This document shows positions 25,517 to 32,801 of a DNA stretch of 64,000 nucleotides, piece after piece; position 1 is the stretch's first letter; each line of letters starts with the position of its first letter. Under the pieces are notes generated by a model. The model saw only the letters and a list, made by a program, of their open reading frames with translations. It did no database searches and had not been told where the DNA came from. The DNA comes from Mesorhizobium tamadayense. Its GTDB lineage: Bacteria > Pseudomonadota > Alphaproteobacteria > Rhizobiales > Rhizobiaceae. Made by a program: the position numbers and the translations under genes. The DNA is taken from positions 1 to 64,000 of the forward strand of contig NZ_RQXT01000031.1 of the NCBI RefSeq assembly GCF_003863365.1, given 5' to 3'.

Positions 25517-26620
25517 ATGACATCATCGCTTTTCCAGCCGATCACCCTCGGCGGCCTCACCTTCCCCAACCGCATCGCGGTGGCGCCAATGTGCCAGTAT
25601 TCGGCCGAGGACGGTTCCGCTAGCGACTGGCATCTTCACCACTGGATGAACCTGGCCATGTCCGGCGCCGGCATGGTGACAGTCGAGATGACCGACGTCG
25701 AGCGGCGCGGCCGCATCTCGCATGGCTGCCTTGGCCTCTACTCCGACGACAACGAGGCGGCGGCCAAGCGCACGCTCGATGCCGCCAGGCGCGTCGCCGC
25801 GCCCGCCACCAAATTCGGCGTCCAGCTCGCCCATGCCGGCCGCAAGGCCTCGTGTCAGCGCCCGTGGGAAGGCGGCGGGCCGCTGAAGCCGGACCAGGAT
25901 CCCTGGCCGATCGTGTCGGCCTCGGCGATCGCCTACGATACGGGCTGGCAGGTGCCCCACGCCCTGGAAGAGGATGAGATACAGCAAGTCATCGGACGTT
26001 TCGCCGAGGCGGCCGGGCGGGCTGAGCGCGCCGGCTTCGATTTCATCGAGCTGCACGCCGCACACGGCTATCTGATCTTCCAGTTCTTGTCGCCGCTCTC
26101 CAACCAGCGCACCGACCGCTGGGGCGGCTCGCTGGAAAACCGCATGCGCTTCGCCGTCGAGATCGCCAGGGCGGTGAAGAAGGCCGCGCCGGCCTTGATG
26201 ATGGGGGCGCGCCTTTCGGTGAAGGAATGGGTCGACGGCGGCTTCGAGGTCGAAGACGCGATCGAAGTGGCCAAGGCGCTGAAGGCGGAAAGCGTCGCCT
26301 ATCTGTGCTGCTCCAGCGGCGGCAATTCGCCATTGCAGCAGCTGCCCGGCGGTCCCGGTTACCAGGTGCATCTGGCCGAAGCCGTGCGCAAGGGTGCCGA
26401 CATTCCGACGCGCGCCGTGGGCCTGATCGACGATCCGCAGCAGGCCGAGGCGATTTTGGCCGATGGCCGCGCCGACATGGTGGCGCTGGCGCGCGCCTTC
26501 CTTGCCGATCCGCGCTGGGGCTGGCGCGCGGCCGCGACGTTCGGCGAGGAGATCCGTCCGGCGCCGCAGCTGGCGCGCTCGGTCACGACGATGCGGCACT
26601 GGATGAAGGCGGCCGGCTGA
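25517..26620 (+). CDS. NADH:flavin oxidoreductase, YqjM/NamA-type Old Yellow Enzyme (367 aa)
   Basis: FMN-dependent TIM barrel that reduces activated C=C bonds or nitro groups. The opening LFQPITLGGLTFPNRIAVAPMCQYSAEDG is the OYE signature of the YqjM class, with the redox Cys in PMCQYSAEDG. QLAHAGRKAS, the active-site FIELHAAHGYLIFQFLSPLSNQRTDRWGGS block, and late ALARAFLADPRWGWRAA support it. Length is normal. Alone downstream of repeat copy A. The natural substrate is unknown. Confidence 0.93.
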   Translation: MTSSLFQPITLGGLTFPNRIAVAPMCQYSAEDGSASDWHLHHWMNLAMSGAGMVTVEMTDVERRGRISHGCLGLYSDDNEAAAKRTLDAARRVAAPATKFGVQLAHAGRKASCQRPWEGGGPLKPDQDPWPIVSASAIAYDTGWQVPHALEEDEIQQVIGRFAEAAGRAERAGFDFIELHAAHGYLIFQFLSPLSNQRTDRWGGSLENRMRFAVEIARAVKKAAPALMMGARLSVKEWVDGGFEVEDAIEVAKALKAESVAYLCCSSGGNSPLQQLPGGPGYQVHLAEAVRKGADIPTRAVGLIDDPQQAEAILADGRADMVALARAFLADPRWGWRAAATFGEEIRPAPQLARSVTTMRHWMKAAG

Positions 26621-26716
26621 ACCGGCTATCTCCGCAGGTGACGCAGGGGCTGAGACCTTTGGGCGCAGGCGTCCCGCCACGATTGCAACCAAATTGGCCG
26701 TTTTGCGTTGGCGGCC

Positions 26717-26995
26717 ATGACAGACAGCAAGCCATTTGAAAAGCCGGTGGTGGTCGAGCTCGGCCAAGTCGGCAAATATCGCCAGATCCGCAGCACCCGC
26801 GAAGCCGCCGAGTGCCTGATGACCGTGTGGCCGCTCAATCGCGGCCAGCGGCATCGTGATGCCCTCGACACTTGCCTCAAAGCGCTGGAAGGTTATCGTT
26901 CGACGGCGGACGCACGCCGCGCGTTGATCGAGGCAGCCGAAGAATCCGAAGTGCTGGTTCCCGAAGACAGGTTGCCTGACGAAAAGCTGCATTGA
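26717..26995 (+). CDS. DUF982 family protein (92 aa)
   Basis: A short protein of the DUF982 family, abundant in Rhizobiales and often in many copies per genome, role unknown. REAAECLMTVWPLNRGQRHRDALDTCLKALEG and ADARRALIEAAEESEVLV are the diagnostic segments. The ATG at 26717 was chosen over a TTG three codons upstream. A DUF2188 gene follows after 31 bp. Confidence 0.88.
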   Translation: MTDSKPFEKPVVVELGQVGKYRQIRSTREAAECLMTVWPLNRGQRHRDALDTCLKALEGYRSTADARRALIEAAEESEVLVPEDRLPDEKLH

Positions 26996-27026
26996 GCAAG
27001 CAAGGGTTTCTCGACCGGAGGATTCC

Positions 27027-27266
27027 ATGGCGAAACTGACTTACAAGATCGTCGAGCATGACGGCGGGTGGGCCTACAAGGTCGGCTCGACTTTTTCAGA
27101 AACGTTTCCCACGCACCAGGACGCGCTGCGCGCCGCCGAAATTGCCTCGGCCGAGCAACAGGTCGCCGGCGCCACGGACGGCATCCAGTATGAGGATTCC
27201 GAGGGTGTCTGGCATGACGAACTGGCCGACGGCCGCGACCGGCCACAGACCGAAGTTTCCGATTAG
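27027..27266 (+). CDS. DUF2188 family protein (79 aa)
   Basis: KIVEHDGGWAYKVGSTFSETFPTHQDALRAAEIASAEQ is the DUF2188 pattern: a short three-strand, one-helix unit that often occurs in small stress-related proteins. The acidic tail (VWHDELADGRDRPQTEVSD) is variable. GACCGGAGG lies just before the start. It is likely co-transcribed with the DUF982 gene. Confidence 0.88.
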   Translation: MAKLTYKIVEHDGGWAYKVGSTFSETFPTHQDALRAAEIASAEQQVAGATDGIQYEDSEGVWHDELADGRDRPQTEVSD

Positions 27267-27333
27267 TTCTTCACGCCCGCGCCGCGACCGACCATGCCCC
27301 TGCCTTCATGCCGGCCGCTGGCGGACGCGTCGG

Positions 27334-27621
27334 TTATTTGCCGCAGTACTGGTCGTTGACGTTCTGCCCGGAATTGGCGTCGGGTCCGGGCGTATCCGAG
27401 GCGCATGGGCCGATGGGGCCTGGATTGCCGAGGCTGTTAAGGCCGGTGGCTTCGATGCTCGAAGAGATACTGCCTGTGGTGTAAGGATCGACGGGCTCGA
27501 CCCGTTCGTTCGAGACCGGACGATCACGGTGCCACCACGACCACATGTCCGAGGACTGCGCCATTGCTGAGGTTGCCATGCCCAGCATGAGCGCGGAGGC
27601 TGCAAGAACTTTCATAAGCAT
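27334..27621 (-). CDS. small secreted protein, unknown (95 aa)
   Basis: MLMKVLAASALMLGMATSAMAQ is a clean signal peptide with AMAQ cleavage. The mature part begins SSDMWSWWHRDRPVSNERVEPVDPYTTGS and ends with two Cys (IGPCASDTPG, NDQYCGK) that could form a disulfide. Proline- and glycine-rich; no family recognised. GGAG stands before the ATG at 27621; a second in-frame ATG follows at 27615. Convergent with the DUF2188 gene. Confidence 0.65.
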   Translation of the reverse strand: MLMKVLAASALMLGMATSAMAQSSDMWSWWHRDRPVSNERVEPVDPYTTGSISSSIEATGLNSLGNPGPIGPCASDTPGPDANSGQNVNDQYCGK

Positions 27622-27792
27622 CGGACTCCATTTCGCTGATCGCCGAAGCGTTCCCGGCGACGCGAATGAAACCCAGGGTTGGGTGCAAAAGTTCCAAGGC
27701 AAAATCTGCGTAGAGCAAGAAGTGCGACACATTTTTGTGACGAGGCCGTGAGCCGCCCCGCAACATGGGACTTGGCAGGTCACCCTCGAAAT

Positions 27793-28767
27793 TCAGGCCG
27801 CGCCTGCGAACGCACGTGTAGCGATGCGTCGGATGAAGGCGACCACGCGTTCCGGATCCACGAATTGCGGCATGTGCCCGAGCCCTTGTACCCGTTCGAA
27901 GTCGAGCTCCTCGATCTTGCCCGGCATCGGCTCGCCATGCGCCGCGATGCCGATGACCCGGTCCTCCGCGCCGAACAGGATGCCGGCCGGCATCGCGATC
28001 TCGCCATAGCGCTGCTCCAGGCGGCCGAGATCCTCTTCCACCGCCACGAAGTCCGACGACGTCGCATGGAAATGGGCGGGCCGCAGCCCGAGCCACCCGC
28101 CTCCGGCGATCATGTAATCCCCGGGTACCGCTTGCGGCGCGAAGATGAATTTCATCGTGGGCTCCGCATATTTCAGGCTGGCCGGTATCGCTACCGTGTG
28201 GGCCAAGACCCGGCGCCACAGGCGTGAAGGCACATAGAGCAGGTCGAATTTCTGGCGCACCCTCGCCTCCAGATGTGTCAGCGGCGCGAGCAGCGCGATG
28301 CCTGAAATCGCCGCCGGATGCTCGATCGCGAGCGCAAGCGCGATAGCGCCGCCGAGCGAATGGCCGACGATCAAGGGCCGCTCCAACTCGAGCTCCTCGA
28401 TGAAACGCCACACCGCTTCCGCCTGTTCGGGCAGGCGGCCGCTCGCCCCGGCTGCCCGCACCGAGTATCCCGAACCCGGCCGGTCGAGAGCGATCAGCCG
28501 GTAGCCGGCACCGAAGCGTCCGAACAGCGTATGCCGGAAATGGTGGAACTGCCCGCCGAGGCCGTGCAGGAAGACGATCGGTCTACCCTCGCCTTCTTCG
28601 ACATAGTGGATGCGGTTGCCGTCGATCTCGACGAACTTGCCGCAAGCCGGCACCAGCCTTTCAGCCCTGGCCGCGATCCACCATGTTGCAAGCATAGAGC
28701 CGAGCACGACGACTGCCGCCGCAACGAGCAGGCCGCCGACCAGCCACGACAAAACCGATATCAGCAT
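27793..28767 (-). CDS. membrane-anchored alpha/beta hydrolase (324 aa)
   Basis: An N-terminal helix, LISVLSWLVGGLLVAAAVVVLGSMLATWW, anchors the protein. The hydrolase core is complete: oxyanion motif FLHGLGGQFHHF, DRPGSGYS loop, nucleophile elbow GHSLGG, acid D in FGAEDRVI and His in QGLGHMPQFV. A cap region of about 70 residues lies after APLTHLEARVRQ. The catalytic domain would face the periplasm if the helix is a simple signal anchor. Substrate unknown. Confidence 0.88.
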   Translation of the reverse strand: MLISVLSWLVGGLLVAAAVVVLGSMLATWWIAARAERLVPACGKFVEIDGNRIHYVEEGEGRPIVFLHGLGGQFHHFRHTLFGRFGAGYRLIALDRPGSGYSVRAAGASGRLPEQAEAVWRFIEELELERPLIVGHSLGGAIALALAIEHPAAISGIALLAPLTHLEARVRQKFDLLYVPSRLWRRVLAHTVAIPASLKYAEPTMKFIFAPQAVPGDYMIAGGGWLGLRPAHFHATSSDFVAVEEDLGRLEQRYGEIAMPAGILFGAEDRVIGIAAHGEPMPGKIEELDFERVQGLGHMPQFVDPERVVAFIRRIATRAFAGAA

Positions 28768-28894
28768 CTTCCACCCCGACCGGACCGGCGCACCTTACCC
28801 ACAACCGCCTCTGCCACAAGAGCCCGCCCCGCCTGCGCATTGCAGCCGGCTGACTGCCGCGTTATCTCAGGCGACCTTGTTCCCGGAGCCAGCC

Positions 28895-29635
28895 ATGTCT
28901 GAAATCGTTACCGCCGCCATGCTCGTCATCGGCGATGAGATCCTCTCCGGCAGGACCAAGGACAAGAACATCGGTCATCTCGCCGATATCATGACGGCGA
29001 TCGGCATCGATCTGAAAGAAGTCCGCATCGTTCCCGACGAGGAGGACGAGATCGTCGCCGCCGTCAACGCGCTCCGCGCCCGCCACACCTATGTCTTCAC
29101 CACCGGCGGCATCGGCCCCACGCATGACGACATCACCGCCGATTCGATAGCCAAGGCCTTCGGCGTGCCCTGCGAATACGATGCCAAGGCCTACGCCATG
29201 CTGGAGGCAAGCTATGCCAAGCGTGGCATCGAATTCACCGCGGCGCGCAAGCGCATGACGCGCATGCCGCGCGGCGCCGACCACATCGACAACCCGGTAT
29301 CGATCGCGCCGGGCTTCCGAATCGGCAACGTTCACGTGATGGCCGGCGTGCCGTCGATCTTCCAGGCGATGCTCGACAATGTGGTGCCGACACTGAAGAC
29401 CGGCACCAAGATGCTGTCGGCTGCAGTGCACTGCCCGTTCGGCGAAGGCCTGATCGGCGGACCGCTGGCCGACATCCAGAAGGCGCATCCCGACACCATC
29501 ATCGGCTCCTACCCGAAATATGGCGACGGCAAGTTCTGGACCGAGCTTGTGGTGCGCGCCCGCAGCGAAGGGGCTCTCGAGGTCGCGCGCAAAGACGTTG
29601 AGGCCATGGTGGCGGGCCTGTCGGCCGCGAGTTGA
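28895..29635 (+). CDS. CinA N-terminal / molybdopterin-binding (MoCF-like) protein (246 aa)
   Basis: TAAMLVIGDEILSGRTKDKNIGHLADIMTAIGIDLKEVRIVPDEEDEI and VFTTGGIGPTHDDITADSIAKAFG are the MoaB/MogA-like fold of the COG1058 family, which in CinA pairs with a C-terminal amidase. Here only this domain is present, plus a family-typical tail (AHPDTIIGSYPKYGDGKFWTELVVRA). Related stand-alone proteins act in nucleotide-pyrophosphate turnover; true competence function is unlikely. GGAG precedes the ATG at 28895. Confidence 0.9.
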   Translation: MSEIVTAAMLVIGDEILSGRTKDKNIGHLADIMTAIGIDLKEVRIVPDEEDEIVAAVNALRARHTYVFTTGGIGPTHDDITADSIAKAFGVPCEYDAKAYAMLEASYAKRGIEFTAARKRMTRMPRGADHIDNPVSIAPGFRIGNVHVMAGVPSIFQAMLDNVVPTLKTGTKMLSAAVHCPFGEGLIGGPLADIQKAHPDTIIGSYPKYGDGKFWTELVVRARSEGALEVARKDVEAMVAGLSAAS

Positions 29636-29673
29636 TCCCGGAACCAGAACGGGCGCACCGGCGTTTCTGGCAT

Positions 29674-29719
29674 GGCACTTTCGTGCCGGCCATTTGATGG
29701 CCGGAGGCGCGCTTGCGCC
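29674..29719 (+). promoter_or_regulatory. three consecutive hairpins before the Usp gene
   Basis: GGCAC-TTTC-GTGCC (29674-29687), GGCCAT-TTG-ATGGCC (29688-29702) and GGCGC-GCTT-GCGCC (29706-29719) are three perfect stems, almost without spacers, 21 nt before the Usp start codon. No T-run follows. They could shape the leader of the Usp mRNA, protect the 3' end of the upstream message, or be a REP-like element. Confidence 0.5.
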
Positions 29720-29740
29720 GACAAATTTGAGGGACCTGTC

Positions 29741-30574
29741 ATGCGCTTCAAGACGATCGTCGCCATTCTGCAGAACGAACAGGACGCCGAGCGCGTGCTC
29801 GACTGCGCCATCCCGCTCGCCGAGCGGTTCGAGAGCCACCTCGTCGGCATCCATGCGGAGGCGCTTCCGGTCCCCTACACGTCGGCCACCGGTTTCCCCG
29901 ACACTGAATTCCTGCAGGTCTCGGCCGAGATGAACAAGGAGCGAGCCGATAAGCTGCGGGCGGTCTTTCTCAGACGCATGGAGGATTCCGGCCTGTCCTT
30001 CGAGTGGCGCAGCCTCGAAAGCTTCTCCGGCGACAGCGCGCTGACCGGCATATCTAGCGTGCGGGCGGCTGACCTGATCATCGCCGCGCAGCGCGATACC
30101 GGAGGCGATCCGGGCGCCGATGTCGACACGCTGGTCTACGACGCCGGCCGGCCGGTGCTTGTCGTTCCGCATGCCGGGCCGCTCGTCACCACCTTCAGGC
30201 GCGTGCTGCTCGCCTGGAACGGCAGCAGGGAGGCCGCGCGCGCCGCATTCGACGCCCTGCCCTTCATCAGCGAAGCGGACAAGACCGACATTCTCGTCAT
30301 CGACCCGCCGGAGACGCTTGACGAGGCTCCCGAGGCGGCGGGCGCCGAGATCGCGGCGGCCTTATCCCGCCACGGCGCCAATGTCAGCGTCTCCGTGCAG
30401 AAATCGGCCGGAGCCTCGGTCGACGACATTATCCAGGAAAGGATCACGGAATCCGGAACCGACCTGCTGGTGCTCGGCGCCTACAGCCACTCCTGGCTGC
30501 GCCAGCTACTGTTCGGCGGCGTCACCCGCACTGTGCTGCGCACGGCAAACATAGCGGCCTTCCTGTCGAGATAA
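29741..30574 (+). CDS. universal stress protein with two Usp-like domains (277 aa)
   Basis: Two tandem UspA-like folds. The first is FKTIVAILQNEQDAERVLDCAIPLAERFESHLVGIHAEALP to about residue 145. The second is FRRVLLAWNGSREAARAAFDALPFI onward, ending LLVLGAYSHSWLRQLLFGGVTRTVLRTANIAAFLSR, in which the G-x2-SHSWLRQLLFGGVT block resembles the nucleotide-binding G-2x-G-9x-G(S/T) motif. Such proteins help survive starvation or envelope stress; the ligand (ATP or not) is uncertain. GAGGGAC precedes the ATG at 29741. Confidence 0.88.
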   Translation: MRFKTIVAILQNEQDAERVLDCAIPLAERFESHLVGIHAEALPVPYTSATGFPDTEFLQVSAEMNKERADKLRAVFLRRMEDSGLSFEWRSLESFSGDSALTGISSVRAADLIIAAQRDTGGDPGADVDTLVYDAGRPVLVVPHAGPLVTTFRRVLLAWNGSREAARAAFDALPFISEADKTDILVIDPPETLDEAPEAAGAEIAAALSRHGANVSVSVQKSAGASVDDIIQERITESGTDLLVLGAYSHSWLRQLLFGGVTRTVLRTANIAAFLSR

Positions 30575-30688
30575 GTTCACAGCCATCATTGGCTGCCACC
30601 TTGCCAAGGCTGGCGCTTTCCGGCTAATTCCGCCCGCATTCCATTGTATCTCGCGCGCCGCGGCGCGCGCTTGCGGAGTGCGCGAACC

Positions 30689-31189
30689 ATGTCCCTTCCC
30701 GAAAAAGCCTTTCCGGTCTCCTGGGACCAGTTCCACCGCGATGCCCGCGCGCTCGCCTGGCGGCTTTCCGGCGCCAACAAAGGCCAGTGGAAGGCGATCG
30801 TCTGCATCACCAGGGGCGGCCTGGTGCCCGCCGCGATCATTTCGCGCGAGCTTGGCATCCGCGTCATCGAGACGGTCTGCGTCGCCTCCTATCACGACTA
30901 CACGAGCCAGGGTCAGTTGCAGGTGCTGAAGGAGATCTCCCCTTCGCTTCTTGTCGAAGACGGCGCCGGCGTCCTGATCATCGACGACCTCACCGATACC
31001 GGCAAGACGGCCGGCATCGTGCGCGCCATGATGCCGAAGGCGCATTTCGCCACCGTCTATGCGAAGCCGAAGGGCAGGCCCCTGGTCGATACATTCGTCA
31101 CCGAGGTCAGTCAGGACACCTGGATATACTTCCCGTGGGACATGGGCTTCACCTACCAGAAGCCGATCGCCGATGATCACGCCGGCTGA
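30689..31189 (+). CDS. gpt: xanthine phosphoribosyltransferase (166 aa)
   Basis: Purine salvage enzyme that makes XMP or GMP from xanthine or guanine and [23 protein letters not shown] opens the family; [23 protein letters not shown] is the first substrate loop, and [13 protein letters not shown] is the PRPP-binding motif. The C-terminal [10 protein letters not shown] is typical of Gpt. The ATG at 30689 has GGAG upstream at about 10 nt; earlier in-frame starts lack it. Length matches E. coli Gpt plus a few residues. Confidence 0.93.
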   Translation: MSLPEKAFPVSWDQFHRDARALAWRLSGANKGQWKAIVCITRGGLVPAAIISRELGIRVIETVCVASYHDYTSQGQLQVLKEISPSLLVEDGAGVLIIDDLTDTGKTAGIVRAMMPKAHFATVYAKPKGRPLVDTFVTEVSQDTWIYFPWDMGFTYQKPIADDHAG

Positions 31190-31399
31190 TTCGTCGGAAG
31201 CCGCTATTTCTGTCCAGAGCCGCCGACGAACACTGTTTGCTCACAACTGAAGGCAGTCGGGCACGATATTTGCCCCAAATTAACCCGCCCGGGTCGAACT
31301 TAACCAATCCGAGTGAAGTTTTTTACTTTTATTGTCTACGATACGTCGTAAGATTCGTTTGACGGCAAACGATTCCGGAGGCTGAGGGCAGCTTCTACG

Positions 31400-31888
31400 A
31401 TGTTGACGAGGCCAACGACGCACAACCAAATGGCCGAAAGAGTCCGACGGCTCTTCGGCAATGCGCCATGCCGCCTGCAGGTTGCAGCCTTGCCTTGGCG
31501 CGAGAATGAGAACGGCGTCGAGATCATGCTGATCACCAGCCGCGATACCGGGCGCTGGGTGCTGCCGAAAGGCTGGCCGGAGGCCAGGGAGCCTCTATGC
31601 AAAGCCGCTGCCCGCGAGGCTGGCGAGGAGGCCGGACTGCGCGGCACCGTTTCCCATCTCGAGGCCGGCCGCTATTTCTACGCCAAGGTCCTGGCATCCG
31701 GCGAGGAAGTGCCGTGCGAGGTCCTGGTATTCCCGCTCAAGGTCGACCGCGTCGCCGACCGCTGGAAGGAGAAGCGCGCGCGCACCCGCAAATGGGTCGT
31801 CTCCGCCGAGGCCGTCCGCATGGTCAACGAGCCCGATCTTTGTCAGATCATCGCCTATTTCTGCGCCGATCCGGATAAATTCGTCTGA
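31400..31888 (+). CDS. Nudix hydrolase, diphosphoinositol/Ap5A-like (162 aa)
   Basis: A canonical Nudix box is present: GWPEAREPLCKAAAREAGEEAG, with G, E, REU and EE at their consensus spacing. CRLQVAALPWRENENGVEIMLITSRDTGRWVLPKG precedes it, similar to the DIPP/APS1 group that cleaves diadenosine or diphosphoinositol polyphosphates. The C-terminal LCQIIAYF helix is normal. A 7-bp hairpin TCGTTTG-ACGG-CAAACGA lies at 31355-31372 in the upstream region. The start may instead be the ATG at 31430. Convergent with the broken ABC gene. Confidence 0.85.
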   Translation: MLTRPTTHNQMAERVRRLFGNAPCRLQVAALPWRENENGVEIMLITSRDTGRWVLPKGWPEAREPLCKAAAREAGEEAGLRGTVSHLEAGRYFYAKVLASGEEVPCEVLVFPLKVDRVADRWKEKRARTRKWVVSAEAVRMVNEPDLCQIIAYFCADPDKFV

Positions 31889-31986
31889 ATCATCGATCTC
31901 ATAACCGCATATGCAGCCAGACGAGCGTGCCGCGCATTGCGGTGCGCAAGTATCGGTGCTTTGTTGTCGTTGCAATGCCGATTCGG

Positions 31987-32421
31987 CTAATCGAGCGCCC
32001 ACATGCCCCGTGTGACCTTGCGCACGGTCGAGTCGGCGAAGCTGTCGGCGTGCCAGTCGGTCGAGAAGCGCTGGACGCGGTGGAAAGCATCGGCCGCGAT
32101 GTCCGACATCATCAACGTCAATTCGACGATGCCCATGAAGGCGGCGTTGCGCAGCACGACGCCGGCCAACGCCAGCGCCATCAGCATGGAGAACGCCGTC
32201 ATTGCTGCGTGCCACGCGAGCTCATCGGCGCCGGCGCTGCTGGCGACCGCGTCGACCAGCCGGCCGGAATAGAGCGGCGTCAGCACGTCGGCGAGCGTCG
32301 AGAGCAGGAACGCGCCCATGATGAGCGACAGCCGCCATGGCTGACGGCGCCAGTGGCCGGGCGTGAAGCCGAGCACGCTGCGAAAGGCGCTCGCGCGCAG
32401 ATCGATCTTGAAACGAGCCAT
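31987..32421 (-). pseudogene. ABC exporter (ABCB/MsbA type), 3'-truncated remnant (144 codons)
   Basis: The 144 residues match the start of a half-size ABC exporter: PWRLSLIMGAFLLSTLADVLTPLYSGRLVDAV is the first transmembrane helix and loop, another hydrophobic helix follows (AAMTAFSMLMALALAGVVLR), and ADAFHRVQRFSTDWHADSFADSTVRKVTRGMWALD leads into coupling-helix territory. The frame ends in TAG right after WALD. The remaining transmembrane helices and the whole ATPase (Walker A, signature motif) are missing; the next 100 bp in any frame do not continue the family. So more than 1 kb has been lost. The 5' control region is intact. Confidence 0.75.
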
Positions 32422-32429
32422 GATGTCAT

Positions 32430-32594
32430 CCGGGCGCAGAAAGGCCCGGTCCCGGTAAAGTCAAATTGGAAAACCGCGTCGACGCCCTATGGCGCCCTCT
32501 AAAAGCGGGAGGTTCAGTATGGCGCCCGCCCGGAGGCGGCGACCGGCAGCGGCAAATGCCTGTTCTGCGTGTGGCTTTCCGAAAGAGTTTCGGA
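32430..32594 (-). promoter_or_regulatory. hairpin-rich leader of the broken ABC exporter gene
   Basis: Read on the minus strand, TCCGAAA-CTC-TTTCGGA (32594-32578) folds 14 nt after the leader-ORF stop. Two GGCGCC palindromes flank a CCTC/GAGG stem around 32490-32525, and CCGGGC/GCCCGG (32449-32444 and 32435-32430) folds just before the exporter ATG, covering its weak ribosome site. ACCGGC near the leader stop can also pair with GCCGGT further on. Mutually exclusive pairings of this kind suit translation-coupled control. Confidence 0.45.
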
Positions 32595-32608
32595 CGGCCG
32601 GTGCAGAC

Positions 32609-32650
32609 CTAGGCTTCGCGGCCACGCATAACGATGTCAGTTCCTGCCAT
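32609..32650 (-). CDS. 13-residue leader peptide upstream of the ABC exporter gene
   Basis: MAGTDIVMRGREA, ended by TAG, is preceded by GGGAGG at the ideal distance, a stronger ribosome site than that of the exporter. It lies 35-40 nt from a very good promoter and is followed by stacked hairpins. This resembles leader ORFs in which a stalled ribosome refolds the RNA and opens a downstream gene, as known for drug-exporter and rRNA-methylase genes. I do not recognise the peptide itself. Translation is inferred from the signals only. Confidence 0.55.
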   Translation of the reverse strand: MAGTDIVMRGREA

Positions 32651-32684
32651 ACGGTCCTCCCGGGAGGGAATCGCGGAGAGGCCC

Positions 32685-32713
32685 TTATAGAGGCGCCTCA
32701 CCACCTCGCCAAG
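32685..32713 (-). promoter_or_regulatory. sigma-70 promoter of the leader/ABC exporter transcript
   Basis: On the minus strand CTTGGC (32713-32708), a 17-nt spacer and CTATAA (32690-32685) match the rhizobial housekeeping consensus CTTGAC-N17-CTATAT closely. The start point would be near 32678, giving a leader of about 28 nt before the small ORF and about 255 nt before the exporter ATG. Confidence 0.65.
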
Positions 32714-32801
32714 GCAGGCTGTCCCCAAAAAGGCATCTGGTCCAAGCAGTGCGATGAATTTGCAACAACGGCGGGTTGTGGCCGCCCGGGCATTCGGGCG
32801 C

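Noticed and set aside
26293-26330. possible frameshift in the Old Yellow Enzyme gene (Cys-Cys-Ser-Ser-Gly-Gly run)
   Set aside because: The frame and motifs continue normally on both sides; the run is part of the native active-site region.
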